Below the pieces are notes generated by a model that was not told the DNA's origin, ran no database searches, and worked only from the letters and a program-made list of their open reading frames with translations. Shown here one piece after another: positions 1 through 10,155 of a stretch of DNA of 64,000 bases. The DNA is from Ancylostoma caninum. Taxonomy: Eukaryota; Nematoda; Chromadorea; Rhabditida; Ancylostomatidae. Within the stretch, counting starts at the first letter, position 1. Each line of letters starts with the position of its first letter. The position numbers and the translations under genes were made by a program. The stretch spans positions 1,811,501 to 1,875,500 of the forward strand of contig JBAJFG010000188.1 in assembly GCA_037903475.1 (NCBI GenBank), in the 5' to 3' direction.

Positions 1-204
1 TGGCATAAAAACAATATGGAGTCTGTGATAATCTTCTCCCTTCCCTAATCACCGCGCACTAATTTTCAGCAAACATCCCGTGATCACGAGCGCGGACATG
101 TGTATTCCTTCGCGAACCAGGCAATGCGGGTAGGAATGATTGCAACCTTTGCTAGGAATTTGCCAGAAACGTGGAATGAAAAGTATTTTCTCCTCCTGGG
201 TCTC

Positions 205-375
205 GAACTGTCTTCGAATATCAAATATAAGCTTTGAATATTCGAATATTTCGAATAGTGCAATCTACCGAATGTTCGAATTCGATTATATTCGAATATG
301 ACGATCTTCTCAAATATTCGACTATTTGAATATTCGAATTTTTTGAATACTCGTTTGAATGCGACTATTCGGCTA
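205..375. repeat. TTCGAATA-rich low-complexity tract
   Basis: About 170 bp made of variations on TTCGAATA, a self-complementary word, so the tract is palindromic at many scales. It lies directly downstream of the last visible ABCA exon on the minus strand, in what should be an intron. No target duplication or element end is visible, so it is called a simple repeat. Confidence 0.8.
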
Positions 376-384
376 TAAAAATAC

Positions 385-584
385 CTCTAAGATGTATTCT
401 TCCAAACCAACGAACGCTGCAATCGACTTGGCCTCTTCTTTCCAACTATTCCGATTATTCTTATCGCATTTCAATAAATAAAAGAACCATAGGTGATCCA
501 AAACACTCAAAGAGTCGATTAGAATAGTTTCTTCAGGGCTGTATCCAATGCCGGTCAAATATCTCTCCATGCTTTTTCTTTTTT
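385..584 (-). CDS. ABCA transporter exon: Q-loop region of the nucleotide-binding domain
   Basis: This exon of an ABCA-subfamily ABC transporter encodes the stretch after Walker A. It contains ERYLTGIGYSPEETILIDSL and then SVLDHLWFFYLLK, which align by eye with the ABCA pattern (lGvCPQ.n.LFd.LTV.EHl.fy..LKG). The acceptor is TATAATGTAG and the donor is GAG|GTATTT. The 200-bp exon starts in phase 1 and ends in phase 0, which matches the phase-1 end of the Walker A exon, although a small exon may lie between them. The conserved Q-loop glutamine position reads as glutamate (SPEE where CPQ is usual). The signature motif and Walker B were not found and presumably lie beyond the left edge. Confidence 0.72.
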
Positions 585-955
585 CTACATTATAAACTCG
601 AATAGAGCCTGAAACGAGATTCCTAGTCTACGGAACAGTCAGAAATCAAAAATATCTGCTAAAGGTTATACTTTGAAGAGTTGACGAAACAAAGCAAAAT
701 TATTCACTAGTTGAACATAAGAATGAGAATTTCGAGATGGAAAGGCTGGTATGCAACCTTAGATGCGCAGAGTGCCTGGGCTTTTCTGTTTCGAAACTCA
801 ATATTTCTCAAGATTCCAACGTCATCAAAGCCCGAATTGTGACGTTGCACGATCGCTCGAATCAGCTGTGGTTGCGTGGTCCAATACGCTCCAATACGAC
901 TGCTGTTATGTAATAAGCAGGAAATGAGGAGATACCTTAGAGATGAGATTTACTT

Positions 956-2064
956 CAGGGAGTGAGCGGATTATGCGCATCCGGTTATCCGTTTTGCTCT
1001 TATCCGTAGGTTTTGGCCTATTCGTTATCCGCACCGTTATCCGGGCTTTTGGCGCCGGATAAAGCCAAGAATAATAGATTCATTAAGCATGCTCTCAACA
1101 AAGGAAAAGATCGTCTCCATACCAAGAAGTATTGCTCGACACAGCGCATTTTACATCATCTGTGGTTTACAATTTTGTAGCAAGGTAAAAGTATAAAGGA
1201 TAAAGTCTCTGCTTCATCCCTCACCCTCCTGGACTTCTCTGGTGCCACTCTACCGACTCACTCTAACAGACTTTCGGAATTTTCGCGGAGCTATTTCGGT
1301 ACCTGTCGCGGGTGATCTGATGGAAATTCCGAACAAGCTCCGCGGAAGTTCCGAACAAGCTCCGTAGGAGTTCCGAAGGTTTGTATGGGTAACGATGTTA
1401 AAATTGATGACCTCGCAGATTACCGATCAGCACTGTTTCTTCTCGCAAGGTTCATTATGATTATTTATTGAACCCGTCTCTGTCAATATTTGATTGTGTT
1501 GATCAAATAGCATGCGAAAGTCAACACGTTCATGATAGTCAGTTAGTACCAGAAGCTTAGTCAGAACTCCACAAAAAATATATGAAACAGAGTTTCAGCC
1601 TCCTTCAGGTCCCTACCTCGGAACAAAGCCTCGGAAGTACAGCCTCCGGATACCTCACCTTTGTATTGAAAAGACACGGACACGTATCATCTCAAGCAGC
1701 TAGTGTGCCAATCAAATTAACAAATATCCAAATGTCACTGGAACCTGTTGTTTCTATGGCACTCTAGTTACTACGTATACTTACATATTGATGCCATGCT
1801 CAGCGTCGTGCTCAGAGTAGCGAATTTTGATGATTAACAAGACGAAGAATTTGTGCTAATTCTTCTCCTCAATATTCATGTGGTATATTACATTTAACAT
1901 TCTCATTATTGTGATTTAACATTCTCATTATTGTGAGATGTGGTGGCTTTTAGTGTCGGGATCATTTATCCATCATCTTTTATCCGTTATCTGGTCGTTT
2001 TTGGCCTGTTTGTTATCCGCATCGTTATACGGGTCGCGGAAAATCTCGTATCCGCTCATCCCTG
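956..2064. mobile_element. Non-autonomous hAT-type element, copy 1
   Basis: The ends are CAGGGAGTGAGCGGAT on the left and, reading the other strand, CAGGGATGAGCGGATACG on the right. CAGRG is the usual hAT terminal motif. The flanking 8-mers ATTTACTT and ATTTGCGT match at 6 of 8 positions, as expected for an old target duplication. Both subterminal regions carry repeated GGATAACGG words, which may be transposase binding sites (inference). No transposase is encoded. The element at 43308-44330 is homologous, in the opposite orientation. It sits inside an ABCA intron. Confidence 0.82.
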
Positions 2065-2082
2065 ATTTGCGTATTCACTATG

Positions 2083-2510
2083 TTAAAGGCAGCACTCACG
2101 GAAATTTTTGGGTTGAAGATTTCGCGGTATATCGGGGTTTTCAGGGACGATGAACTCATTGACAACGATGAAGTAGCGTGAAACACCGAAAAACACAGAA
2201 AACGATGGCGGTGTTTCATGCGTGTCCACGGCATGGACGAGTGTTCTGTGGTGGGTCCCGCCACGGAACCCTGCAACTGGTACGAATTTCATAAACAAGC
2301 CCCGCTGAACCACATGCGCACACCCTGTCAACGGCGTTAGTTGGCGCCACGAAACCCTAATGTCCAGAGCCGCAGATGTGTCCACGGCAGTATATTCGCA
2401 GGTAGGCGGCCATTCAAGGTGTTCAACTTATTGTTACGATTGTCCAGCGGCCGGCTACATGGTAAGCGACTCATTTCAGAAGTGGAAATTTCCATGAGTG
2501 CTGCCTTTAA
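2083..2510. mobile_element. TTAA-flanked MITE
   Basis: The terminal inverted repeats begin TTAAAGGCAGCACTCACGG on the left and end with its complement at CTGCCTTTAA, giving about 25 bp of near-perfect inversion. The TTAA at each end fits a TTAA target duplication, as in piggyBac-type elements (inference). Related copies sharing the TTAAAGGCAG end lie at 13042-13455, 37138-37605 and 58087-58407. It starts 18 bp after the hAT element to its left. There is no coding capacity. Confidence 0.8.
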
Positions 2511-3099
2511 AAGATGATGGTTAGGCGTTGCATGGTGATGTGGTCATGAAATACTGCCGGAAAACGCATTCGTCGTCGGAAAAGTCTACAGTGGGGGTCT
2601 TGGGACAACCATAGATATCATGGAAGTTTCTGGGAGCAAATGCGCGACAAAGATGGTGCGAAGATTCTCGTATAGGCACCCTCACCCGGCCCAAAAAAGC
2701 GTATCCCACCTCGCTACCCGATTCATGTGGTATTCTTTATTGCAGTCGAGTAAGGTGAGAAGCTCGCGCCTAACCAAGCAGTGCACAATGCAACATAGCC
2801 TTCTCATGTGCACCCAAGCCTTCTCATTCGTGTATACAGAATGACCGAAAATTGCTCGTGCACAACCCATTTGTCCGGGATTCCCAAATTTTTTCGCTTC
2901 CTTTTCTCATTTCCTATTACTTCCTTACCCTTTCGTCCCAAGTAATAGTAGTTGCCTTGCCTAGCTGAAATTGTGATGGCAATGACTACAATAAAGAGCC
3001 ATGGTGTTTTTCTCATAAAATTCAGCCCTACTGACGATCGTTAGCGGAACCATACAGACTTCAAGCCGAGCAATCATTGATGCCGTGGACTCTAAACTC

Positions 3100-3174
3100 A
3101 GCAGTTAATCCTGATCGATGAGAGATGTCCCCCTAGATGTGCGGCCCATCTCTCGTCGATCAGGATTAGCTGCT
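3100..3174. repeat. 28-bp inverted repeat (hairpin)
   Basis: The arms at 3100-3127 and 3147-3174 are reverse complements with one or two mismatches, for example AGCAGTTAATCCTGATCGA against TCGATCAGGATTAGCTGCT. The loop is 19 bp. It could be a collapsed MITE or a structured transcript; no target duplication is obvious. Confidence 0.8.
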
Positions 3175-3851
3175 GGAAGAGTTCCCAAAATGAAGTGTTT
3201 GCCTACACAGAGTGAAAATCCTTTACTAGCAAAACGCTATGAGTCAAGAACGAAGAAGTTCTATTCATCCAGGTTCATCAACACTGAACCTGAAATATTG
3301 AGGAATTCCATGAAGAGAGGGAAAAAAGAAAGGGAGAAGAGAAGAGGTTTTTATGGAAGAATTCAGTTGCCTTCGCTGCTGCCAAGCCTTCACCAGCCAT
3401 TTGCAGGCGAAGACGAAGGAATAGGGGCTTGTCTACGCAAGGATATGACCAGGGATTTAGAGCTGCTATTTAGATGCTAGAATTCTATTCAGTGAGTGAA
3501 GAATAGAAAGATACGAACAGGCTGGACGGAAAACTACTCCAGTAAAAAAGACGCTAGCAGAACAGGATAATCACAACTTGGAATGCCGATTTGCCGAATT
3601 CCGAAAAAAAAATGGAGAACGTTCATATGGGGCAGTGAGGTGAAGAATTATCTACTGAGCTGTTGGATTTGAGATCTTTTGTTGGCGACCTTCCATTGTC
3701 GCATCGTGTAATAATATGGGTTGGCGGAAAGTGGACCAATCAAGAGAATCGTCTTGCCAACGCCGGACTCTCAGGCTTGTTTCCGTTGAATGAAGTGTCT
3801 GAGGAGGACAGGCAGGATGATAATTGTTATGTAATTCATGCGGCCAGCCCG

Positions 3852-3908
3852 CTCTACCATTACTGGCCGGGGAATCACCGGGTCGGAGCCGGGTCGGTAA
3901 TGGTAGAG
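3852..3908. repeat. 12-bp inverted repeat around a GC-rich core
   Basis: CTCTACCATTAC (3852-3863) is repeated inverted as GTAATGGTAGAG (3897-3908). The intervening 33 bp contain GGCCGGGG and CCGGGTCGG. There are no element ends or protein signature, and its function is unknown. Confidence 0.7.
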
Positions 3909-4065
3909 GAGGACGGCCGGCGGTGGGCTCCCGCTCAGCCGGAACTGCTCCAACTCGAATGGGTACAGCTGCTACTCAAAATCGCGTGCTTAGGGCTTGT
4001 ATGTCCCCGTAATCATGAGCCTATTTAATTCACTCTGACTATGGTAAGAACAGCGATGGATCACT

Positions 4066-4237
4066 GAATGAACGTGCTATGTCTGAACATGATTGAAGTG
4101 GACCGAAACACTTGTAAATCGAGGTGAAAATTAGAATTTGCAACCTCTTCGTAAATTACATGCAGAACACGATAGCGTAGGTATTTTCCGTTTTTGATCT
4201 CTGTTATCGTGCACAGCACACATTTGAGCTGCCAATC
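4066..4237 (-). mobile_element. HINE-like family 2, 5' fragment
   Basis: This is the 5' part of the Helentron-like family 2, on the minus strand. It shares the block TGTCTGAACATGA...CGAAACAC, the AAAATTAGAATTTGC block, GGTATTTTCCGTTTTTGAT and the GTGCAC boundary with copies at 8490, 19932, 23086, 30933, 36437, 38580 and 50050. The 5' end TTGATTGGCAG lies near 4237. The minisatellite and the 3' hairpin are missing. Confidence 0.75.
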
Positions 4238-4587
4238 AATAAAAAAGAAGACGATAAAATACAGGCTTTTGTTCCGCTAATTGTGAGATACTCCAACTCT
4301 GTAAGGCGAACAGATAACTCCCATAAGGGGGCTTTGAGCGCAGCGCTGCTTGCTCGTACTGTGCGCTTATGTTCGCTGTTCCCTCTAAGTGTGGGATACC
4401 TTCTTCCTTTGTGCAAAAGCCTATCAATTTGGCAGCATATGCACTTGAATTAGTTACTCAGGCGTGATTTTGTTTTTTTTTTTTCATAAAAGTGCACCAC
4501 TAGGCAATATATCACTTAGAGTTCTCGATCTGCTGACGTATCCACGGAAAACGAGCGATAAAAGCTATGATTAGTTTTGACACTAAC

Positions 4588-4669
4588 CTTTAGTAGCGAA
4601 TGTTGCTCCAGCGATCATTTTCAGAACGGTGCTCTTTCCCGATCCATTGTGCCCAAAAAAGACAATAAC
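4588..4669 (-). CDS. ABCA transporter exon: Walker A
   Basis: This 82-bp exon encodes the ATP-binding P-loop. FFGHNGSGKSTVLKMIAG contains a full Walker A (GHNGSGKST), and the preceding VIVFF is the usual beta strand. The acceptor AATTATTGCAG and the donor AAAG|GTTAGTG are good nematode splice sites. It joins in phase 0 to the exon at 9741-9899, which ends ...LSAFCGQ, exactly where ABCA proteins read ...YENQITALLGHNG. The intron between them is about 5.1 kb and holds a HINE element and other repeats. The exon ends in phase 1. Confidence 0.88.
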
Positions 4670-4976
4670 CTGCAATAATTCGTCAGTGTTGAAATTCTCT
4701 TCATTTTTCGTTTGATATGATATATATTTGAGATGAACAACGATAGGAACCAATAAGCTCTGTTTGGGATCCAAGGCGATGCAGCGTGGCAATACTCGAA
4801 TATAAATATCAATACTTACAGTAGCTATTCTATTAGCTACTACACTTGCAATTACATTATTCAATGCGGATATGGGCGCCTGAAACACGCTGCCTTGAGC
4901 AGCGACAGTGTCGCTGTTATGTTCATCAAGACCCCAGATAGCACATGACTCCGGGAACATCATACTCTATATATAT

Positions 4977-5946
4977 TACAGACTTTGTGTGACTTTGTGC
5001 GTGCGTGTGCACACGGGCTACCATTGGTCAGTGATGGTGATTGGTGGTGATTGTGAGATCCAATAAAAGGCTAATAACGGGTGCGGGGTGGTGGAGTAGG
5101 GTAGAGAGTTGGGTGAGCAGAAGGGCTCGCGATGTGCAACGGATCCGTCGCTGGAGAAGAGGTGCGCTGGCGTCCCAAAATAGTTGAAACACTTGGGGAC
5201 GGGTCCACTGCGGTGATAAGGGTGCGCCGGCGTCCAAAAATGGAGAAACGCCTGGAGTCGGGTCCAACGGTGTGATAAGGGTGCGCCGGCGTCCAAAAGT
5301 GGGGAAACGCCTAGAATCGGGTCCAACGGTGTGATAGGGGTGCGCCGGCGTTCAAAAGTAGGGAAACGCCTGGAATCGGGTCCAACGGTTTGATAAGGGT
5401 ACGCCGGCGTCCAAAAGTGGGGAAACGCCTAGAATCGGGTCCAACGGTGTGATAAGGGTGCGCCGGCGTCCAAAAGTGGGGAAACGCCTGGAATCGGGTC
5501 CAACGGTGTGAAAAGAGTGCGGCGGCTTCCACAAGTAATAGGAATTCGCTAGGCGGGTCTATTTCTGCATGAGGGGTACGCTTATCCTATTTCGGCGGAC
5601 CCTCCTACCTAAATCACCTAGATGTACATTGTTTCCTTTCGTATCCGTGTTCTCTTCCCATTCTGTTTATGTCTGAATGAACCACTCCTTCCTTTCCGTT
5701 TATATAGACCGGTGGACCCTTATCACTTGAATTACCACAACAACCAGTTCAGCCTAAATCATTTCAAGATAACATTTGCATTGAATTGGTTATACTTTTT
5801 TCTTCACGGTCACTAACTTCGCTCATATGGAAGAGTATAACTTCGTTCATACGGGGGAAAGCTACCTCTTTCAATGTGCAGTATGCGAGCAAAGCGAGCA
5901 TCAATAGAAGTCTGGAAGTCCGGCGTTAGCCGGACGGCCAGACTGG
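4977..5946 (+). mobile_element. HINE (Helentron-like) element, family 1 variant
   Basis: This non-autonomous element sits in an ABCA intron. Its 3' end is a bipartite hairpin: outer stem AGTCTGG/CCAGACT, inner stem GTCCGGC/GCCGGAC around a GTTA loop (5909-5944). It ends in CTGG and is followed by T. A conserved GCGAGC.AAGCGAGC block precedes the hairpin. The centre (about 5155-5530) is a minisatellite with a 59-bp unit containing GTGATAAGGGTGCGCCGGCG. The 5' part contains GTCAGTGATGGTGATTG, as in the copies at 17411 and 27222. The exact left boundary is uncertain. No Rep/helicase is present. Open frames in the minisatellite are artefacts of the repeats. Confidence 0.78.
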
Positions 5947-6372
5947 TATCCTCAGACTAGTAAATTCAACAAACCAAGGGAAAGCGGGAGGGGTTATCCC
6001 CTTTTCCCTCTTGCATCTGCCACTAATGAGTTCGATGCTCAAAACTGTCGCAAAACAGTGAAAGGATTCAGTGATAGGTCAAATATGTTGGGCATAAATT
6101 GTTCCTATACTTTTTTACTAGTCTCATGTTCGACCCATCTTGAGTCTTGGCGCTATTAATTCAAGCTAGTGCAACAGTTGTCGTTGTTCTTTCAGATTGC
6201 ATAACATGCCGGACTTAGATATAGATGGACGTCTGCTTCAGTCTTTTCAACCAACTTAAAAGCAAGTGGCTGGCTTTTCTGTGTTCCGTTCCCCTCGTTC
6301 CGATTGCGCGTGATACGTGGGATTTGAAAGTGGAAGAACTATTGTAAGATCCAATCCACTGCTGATGTTTCA
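5947..6372. other. Intron sequence, no recognised feature
   Basis: About 430 bp between the HINE element and the receptor-like region. No coding exon or repeat end was recognised. Confidence 0.5.
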
Positions 6373-7493
6373 CTAGCAGTGAATGAATTGATAGAGGAAA
6401 TGCTTTTCGGTGCTGAAGCTGAGTACTAGCCCGAGAAGCTTCGTTTGATCAATGCACAGGTAAGGACAGAAGAAGATAAAGAGCACGACAAAAGAATCAA
6501 CATGGCGCAGTAACACATAAATTACGTAGTAGTATGCAAGTGAAGGGGTAAAGAATATAATGCAGCAAATAGCAATTGAGTGATGCATAATTTGAAGACG
6601 CCGGAGAGTAAAATTCAGATAGGATCTTTCAAAACTCTTGTAGACAGCGAAGCTTACGAAAAGCGAGGAGATTGAGTTGTTTCCAGATAGCAGTAGCTAC
6701 CAATAGCTTACCAAATTCATGCACGATGAATGTAAGCGAGGCAAGTGCCACGCATTGAAAGGCATGAGGCAAGTGCAACGCATTGAAATGATCAGTATCG
6801 GATCATGAAGAGCCAAAGTGATGTACAATGAACATCGAGGAACAGTTATTGCAGATTGCCGGTTTGACATATAGTGTACAGAACATGTGCAGCCAAGAAA
6901 CATCAAGACGTCGGCTAACGTTGTGGAGATACGGGTAGCAGTGGAGAAGTTGGATTGCAGAATTTTAAGTAGTTCAGGAATTTCTAACAAATACCATCAC
7001 TTTCCACGGACCTCCCTCATACAGGGGATCATTCTTCACTTCGTCAGGCGGCTTTTGGGAGAATGCCGTCGTCGACAATAGCGACGAGGAGTACGACTGG
7101 CGCATACAAGATCTCCGCGACAGCGTAAATAAAGGCGAGGGTTCAAAAAGCACCGAGAGCCCACAGTTTCCTGTACTGACTCTAGCGACTCCATGGCTGA
7201 CAAGCCATGGAGTCGCTAGAGCTGCAGGTAACAATCAGCTGAAGTATGAGCATCAAAAAGGTGCAGAGAAATGAAAGAAGAACATCACAAAGACGGACGA
7301 GCACCAGTAATGGCAAGACCTCAAGGACAGTCATACATAATACAAGGCACACTTTACTCACTATTCTCCTTGCATTTCTCATCTTCTGTACAGTCACTAA
7401 TGAATATATCAACCACTGAACCACTGTACTGTATATCGGACAGGATGAAGTCCAAGGGCCTAAGGCGCAACCATCCGCCACATTACTCGCCAC
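6373..7493 (-). pseudogene. Possible nematode chemoreceptor (7TM) fragment
   Basis: Three open stretches on the minus strand are strongly hydrophobic and look like pieces of a serpentine receptor. They are 7493-7182 (with LCMTVLEVLPLLVLVRLCDV and more), 6990-6697 (with CTCSVHYMSNRQSAITVP, which resembles the H..x.NR.xA..P end of transmembrane helix 3) and 6588-6373 (with IIFFTPSLAYYYVIYVLL and VVLFIFFCPYLC). I could not build consistent splice joins, and the opposite strand is also open at 6979-7228, so this may be a decayed gene or chance hydrophobicity. It lies nested in an ABCA intron. Confidence 0.3.
7180..7221. repeat. Perfect 19-bp hairpin
   Basis: The arm 7180-7198 (CTCTAGCGACTCCATGGCT) is exactly inverted at 7203-7221, with a 4-base GACA loop. 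An exact 19-bp arm with so short a loop is unusual. It overlaps the candidate receptor region and an open frame on the plus strand. Confidence 0.9.
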
Positions 7494-8044
7494 TTATCTA
7501 TTGCCGTTAAAAGCAGCACCCACAGAAGATTTCGTGCTCGAGATTCCGACGTAATCTACGTGCGCTGAAAACCATGAGAAACTTGCGAACACCATGAGAA
7601 TATTCTTTTTTACATGCTTTCTATTCAATGCCTCGACATAGGTTGGTGTGAGTTGTGCAAGCCTTGGGGTGTGGACCGATCAGAAAAAAAAATCGATGAT
7701 GCTGTTTTTTCGTTATTTCTTTTTTCGCGCGATCACTTATTCAGGTTGTGTTGCATCTTTTCCGCTAGAGACCGAAAGAAGTAATCACTGGAGGAAGTGC
7801 AACAGCAAAAGACAAGATACTGAAAAAGGAAGAGGTCTCAAAATGATCCTGAAATAAGGAATTAGGTGTCCCCATACCCATCATTAACTGACGCATTGCC
7901 TAGTTGCCCTTTAATGAGAACACTCACCACGGCTCCAAGGATGTTAGGATGAAAGTGAAAGTGAGGAAAGATGAAGCTGTTGATTAATTACATAGACACG
8001 TGTTATCACGGTCCCGACGTACAGCACCACGTCTGGAGGATTCC

Positions 8045-8244
8045 GGTGGACGGTAGAACGTCGCGGCCATGAGCAGCACGTCGGGGAGCATGAGCGGCAC
8101 GTTCTGCTGAACCAGAACGTCGACACACGTTCCTCCAATTCAATTCGGTGGACAGCAGAACGTCGAGGATATGAGCAGCACGTCGGGGAAGATGAACAGC
8201 ACGTTCTGCTAAGCCAGAACGTCGACACACGTTCCCCCAATTCA
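8045..8244. repeat. 102-bp tandem duplication
   Basis: Two units start at GGTGGAC (8045 and 8147) and share blocks such as GAGCAGCACGTCGGGGA and CCAGAACGTCGACACACGTT. The period is 102 bp, a multiple of three, so both strands stay open; no protein family is recognisable. Confidence 0.85.
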
Positions 8245-8489
8245 AAAAGTGGGCGGAGCGATGGGGTGGGGGTTGGCTTGCTGTTCGGCGGCACAATGGT
8301 CTGAGTCCGCATATTGTCTTTCACACGATTTGATTAACACAGACGAAACTAAGACTCATTCATTTTTATTGTCGTGTAAACAACTGAAACAACTGTGGGT
8401 CTTCCAGGCGACAAAAAGTGGATCAAAACACCGGTCAATGCACACTTTTCTCGCACAGCGTCCCGTTTCCTACTATCTTTTCCTTCGTC

Positions 8490-8830
8490 AGTGCTGGTGC
8501 ATCCCTCATCCATGTCATTCCTTGTTCGCATGGTTCCTCATCATCGTTATAAAGTCATCCTACTTGTCTCTTTTCTTTCATACGATCCTGTAATCATAGG
8601 CCTGTCTCAGTAATTCCGACAGGGGTGAAAACATCTATCGGTCATTAACATGTCTGAACATGTCTTATGTGAATGTCGACCATCTGTAAATCGAGGTAGC
8701 AATCAAAATTTGTAATCACCTTTTCGTATATAACTCGATGCGCTGGACACGATGGTATAAGTAATTTTCGTTTTTGACGGCTTACTCTCGTGCACAGACG
8801 CACACACATCTAGTTTTAATTAATAAGAAG
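8490..8830 (-). mobile_element. HINE-like family 2, 5' fragment
   Basis: This minus-strand fragment matches the 5' half of family 2, including CGTTATAAAG, ATACGATCCTGTAATCATAGG, TCAGTAATTCCGACAG, CATGTCTGAACATG and TTTTCGTTTTTGACGG. It continues further into the element than the 4066 copy, but the minisatellite and the 3' hairpin are absent. Confidence 0.75.
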
Positions 8831-9740
8831 TAAGATTATGTTAGTGGGAGATATTTATGATAATCCCTGGGAAGTTCGCGTCCTCAATGCTGTCCAGAGT
8901 GGAGAAGTTTTCTGGAGAAGAAACTGTCGCTGTTCACTGCTTTCCACATTTATTTTCTTGCCATGAGTAAATTTTCAGATGAAATGCGGCAGTTTCTACA
9001 ATGCCACCTTATGCGTGCGGATAATTTTGCGCCTTTTCAAGAGCGTTCATAAGTACGGACACTAAATTGCGTAACCTAGCAGTTAACTGGTAACCTTCTC
9101 TTCTATTCGCCACGAATGTTATGAAGGTCAGTTTCATATCAATTTTACACCAGCAAATATACTCTGACACGTACTCAAACAACACAAACTTTCACGGGAA
9201 TGTTCAAGAATTCTGTCACAACTCGTTATCCTCATCACCATTCATACTCTCTGCCGTAAATGAGCATAAATCAACGTTTAGGAGAAGTAAGGCTTGACAC
9301 TCCCTCTCCCTTCGTTCTGTTACTATGTGACATCCAAACTCTACATCGCTAGACATTCGGACGGAACTAACCTAGAGTATGCGAGTTCTGCGGTATACGA
9401 TTTATTGAACCGCAGGCGGGTCAGAATCACGTCTGCCTGACAGGGCGCGGAGCGCGGTAAGTGTTGCTGAGTAAAGCGACACGGATGTGAGGAATCCTAG
9501 AGGGGACCCATTGCACAACTAAATGGAGGAGAACGGAGTGCATGCACGTTGTTGTGTTTTGTATACTAAAGCTTAACCACTCTGAAGCCAGCAATTAGGA
9601 ACGCCTCGTAATGGAATGCCCCAGATGCGAGCCTGAGAAACCTCAACACATTTTGACTAAACCTCTGAGTACAGTAAACGTTTCAATCGATCAGAAATAA
9701 CCAAAGTTAGAAAAATAGGTCGCCGTAACTTATAACAAAC
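8831..9740. other. Intron sequence, no recognised feature
   Basis: About 900 bp of ABCA intron in which I see no exon, element end or RNA gene. Confidence 0.55.
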
Positions 9741-9899
9741 CTGCCCACAGAATGCGCTTAGGTTGATATCACGGACAGTGGCTTTCTTCGAGTTCCACTG
9801 CTTGCAAACGTCTTCAATGACTACATCTGAGTCCAAGGTTTCTTCTTCTTCATCATCAAAATCGTTGGTGAAGGCTTCAAAGAATCTTGTCGACGACGA
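9741..9899 (-). CDS. ABCA transporter exon: start of nucleotide-binding domain
   Basis: This 159-bp exon is phase 0 at both ends. It encodes an acidic linker (NDFDDEEEETLDSD) followed by VVIEDVCKQWNSKKATVRDI and NLSAFCGQ, the beginning of an ABCA nucleotide-binding domain (compare v.i.nl.K.f....avd.ls..fye.q). The acceptor is ATCATTTAG and the donor is CAG|GTTTGTT. It joins in frame to the Walker A exon at 4588-4669. A partial duplicate lies about 200 bp upstream at 10090-10155. Confidence 0.82.
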
Positions 9900-10089
9900 C
9901 TAAATGATTTTGGAAGTATGATTATGGGAATACTCATTCCCATTGCTCTCATCAACCTTATGACAAATTTTTCAGTTTCCCTGTAAATGTGCATCAATAA
10001 CTTTTTTCCACAAATACTATTTGAGCCACAACGAAGCCTAATTTGTAGACAGAGATTGACTGCTTTGTGGTAATTCATTAGGTGCTAGG

Positions 10090-10155
10090 ATTATCGACTC
10101 CCATTCCTCTTCTTCTTCATTATCAAAATCATTTGTGATGGCTTTAGAGAATCTC
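10090..10155 (-). pseudogene. Partial duplicate of the ABCA linker exon
   Basis: Translated in the matching frame, this stretch reads RFSKAITNDFDNEEEEEWES, clearly related to RFFEAFTNDFDDEEEETLDS in the exon at 9741-9899. The similarity stops after about 22 codons and no donor follows. It is most simply a relic of an exon or local tandem duplication. Use as an alternative exon cannot be excluded. Confidence 0.6.

Larger units (their letters stand above)
2511..4065. other. Intron sequence, no recognised gene
   Basis: This is intronic with respect to the ABCA gene. Apart from the two inverted repeats annotated separately (3100-3174 and 3852-3908), I see no splice-bounded coding segment or recognisable element. 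The short open frames here show no family signature. Confidence 0.6.

Noticed and set aside
4583..4963. A single continuous 126-codon protein containing Walker A
   Set aside because: The Walker A part is an 82-bp exon bounded by AATTATTGCAG and GTTAGTG; the rest of the frame is intron read-through.
6979..7228. Plus-strand exon with a GCAG|GTAACA donor
   Set aside because: Open and plausible in composition, but no adjoining exon or family was found, and the minus strand is equally open with receptor-like hydrophobic segments.
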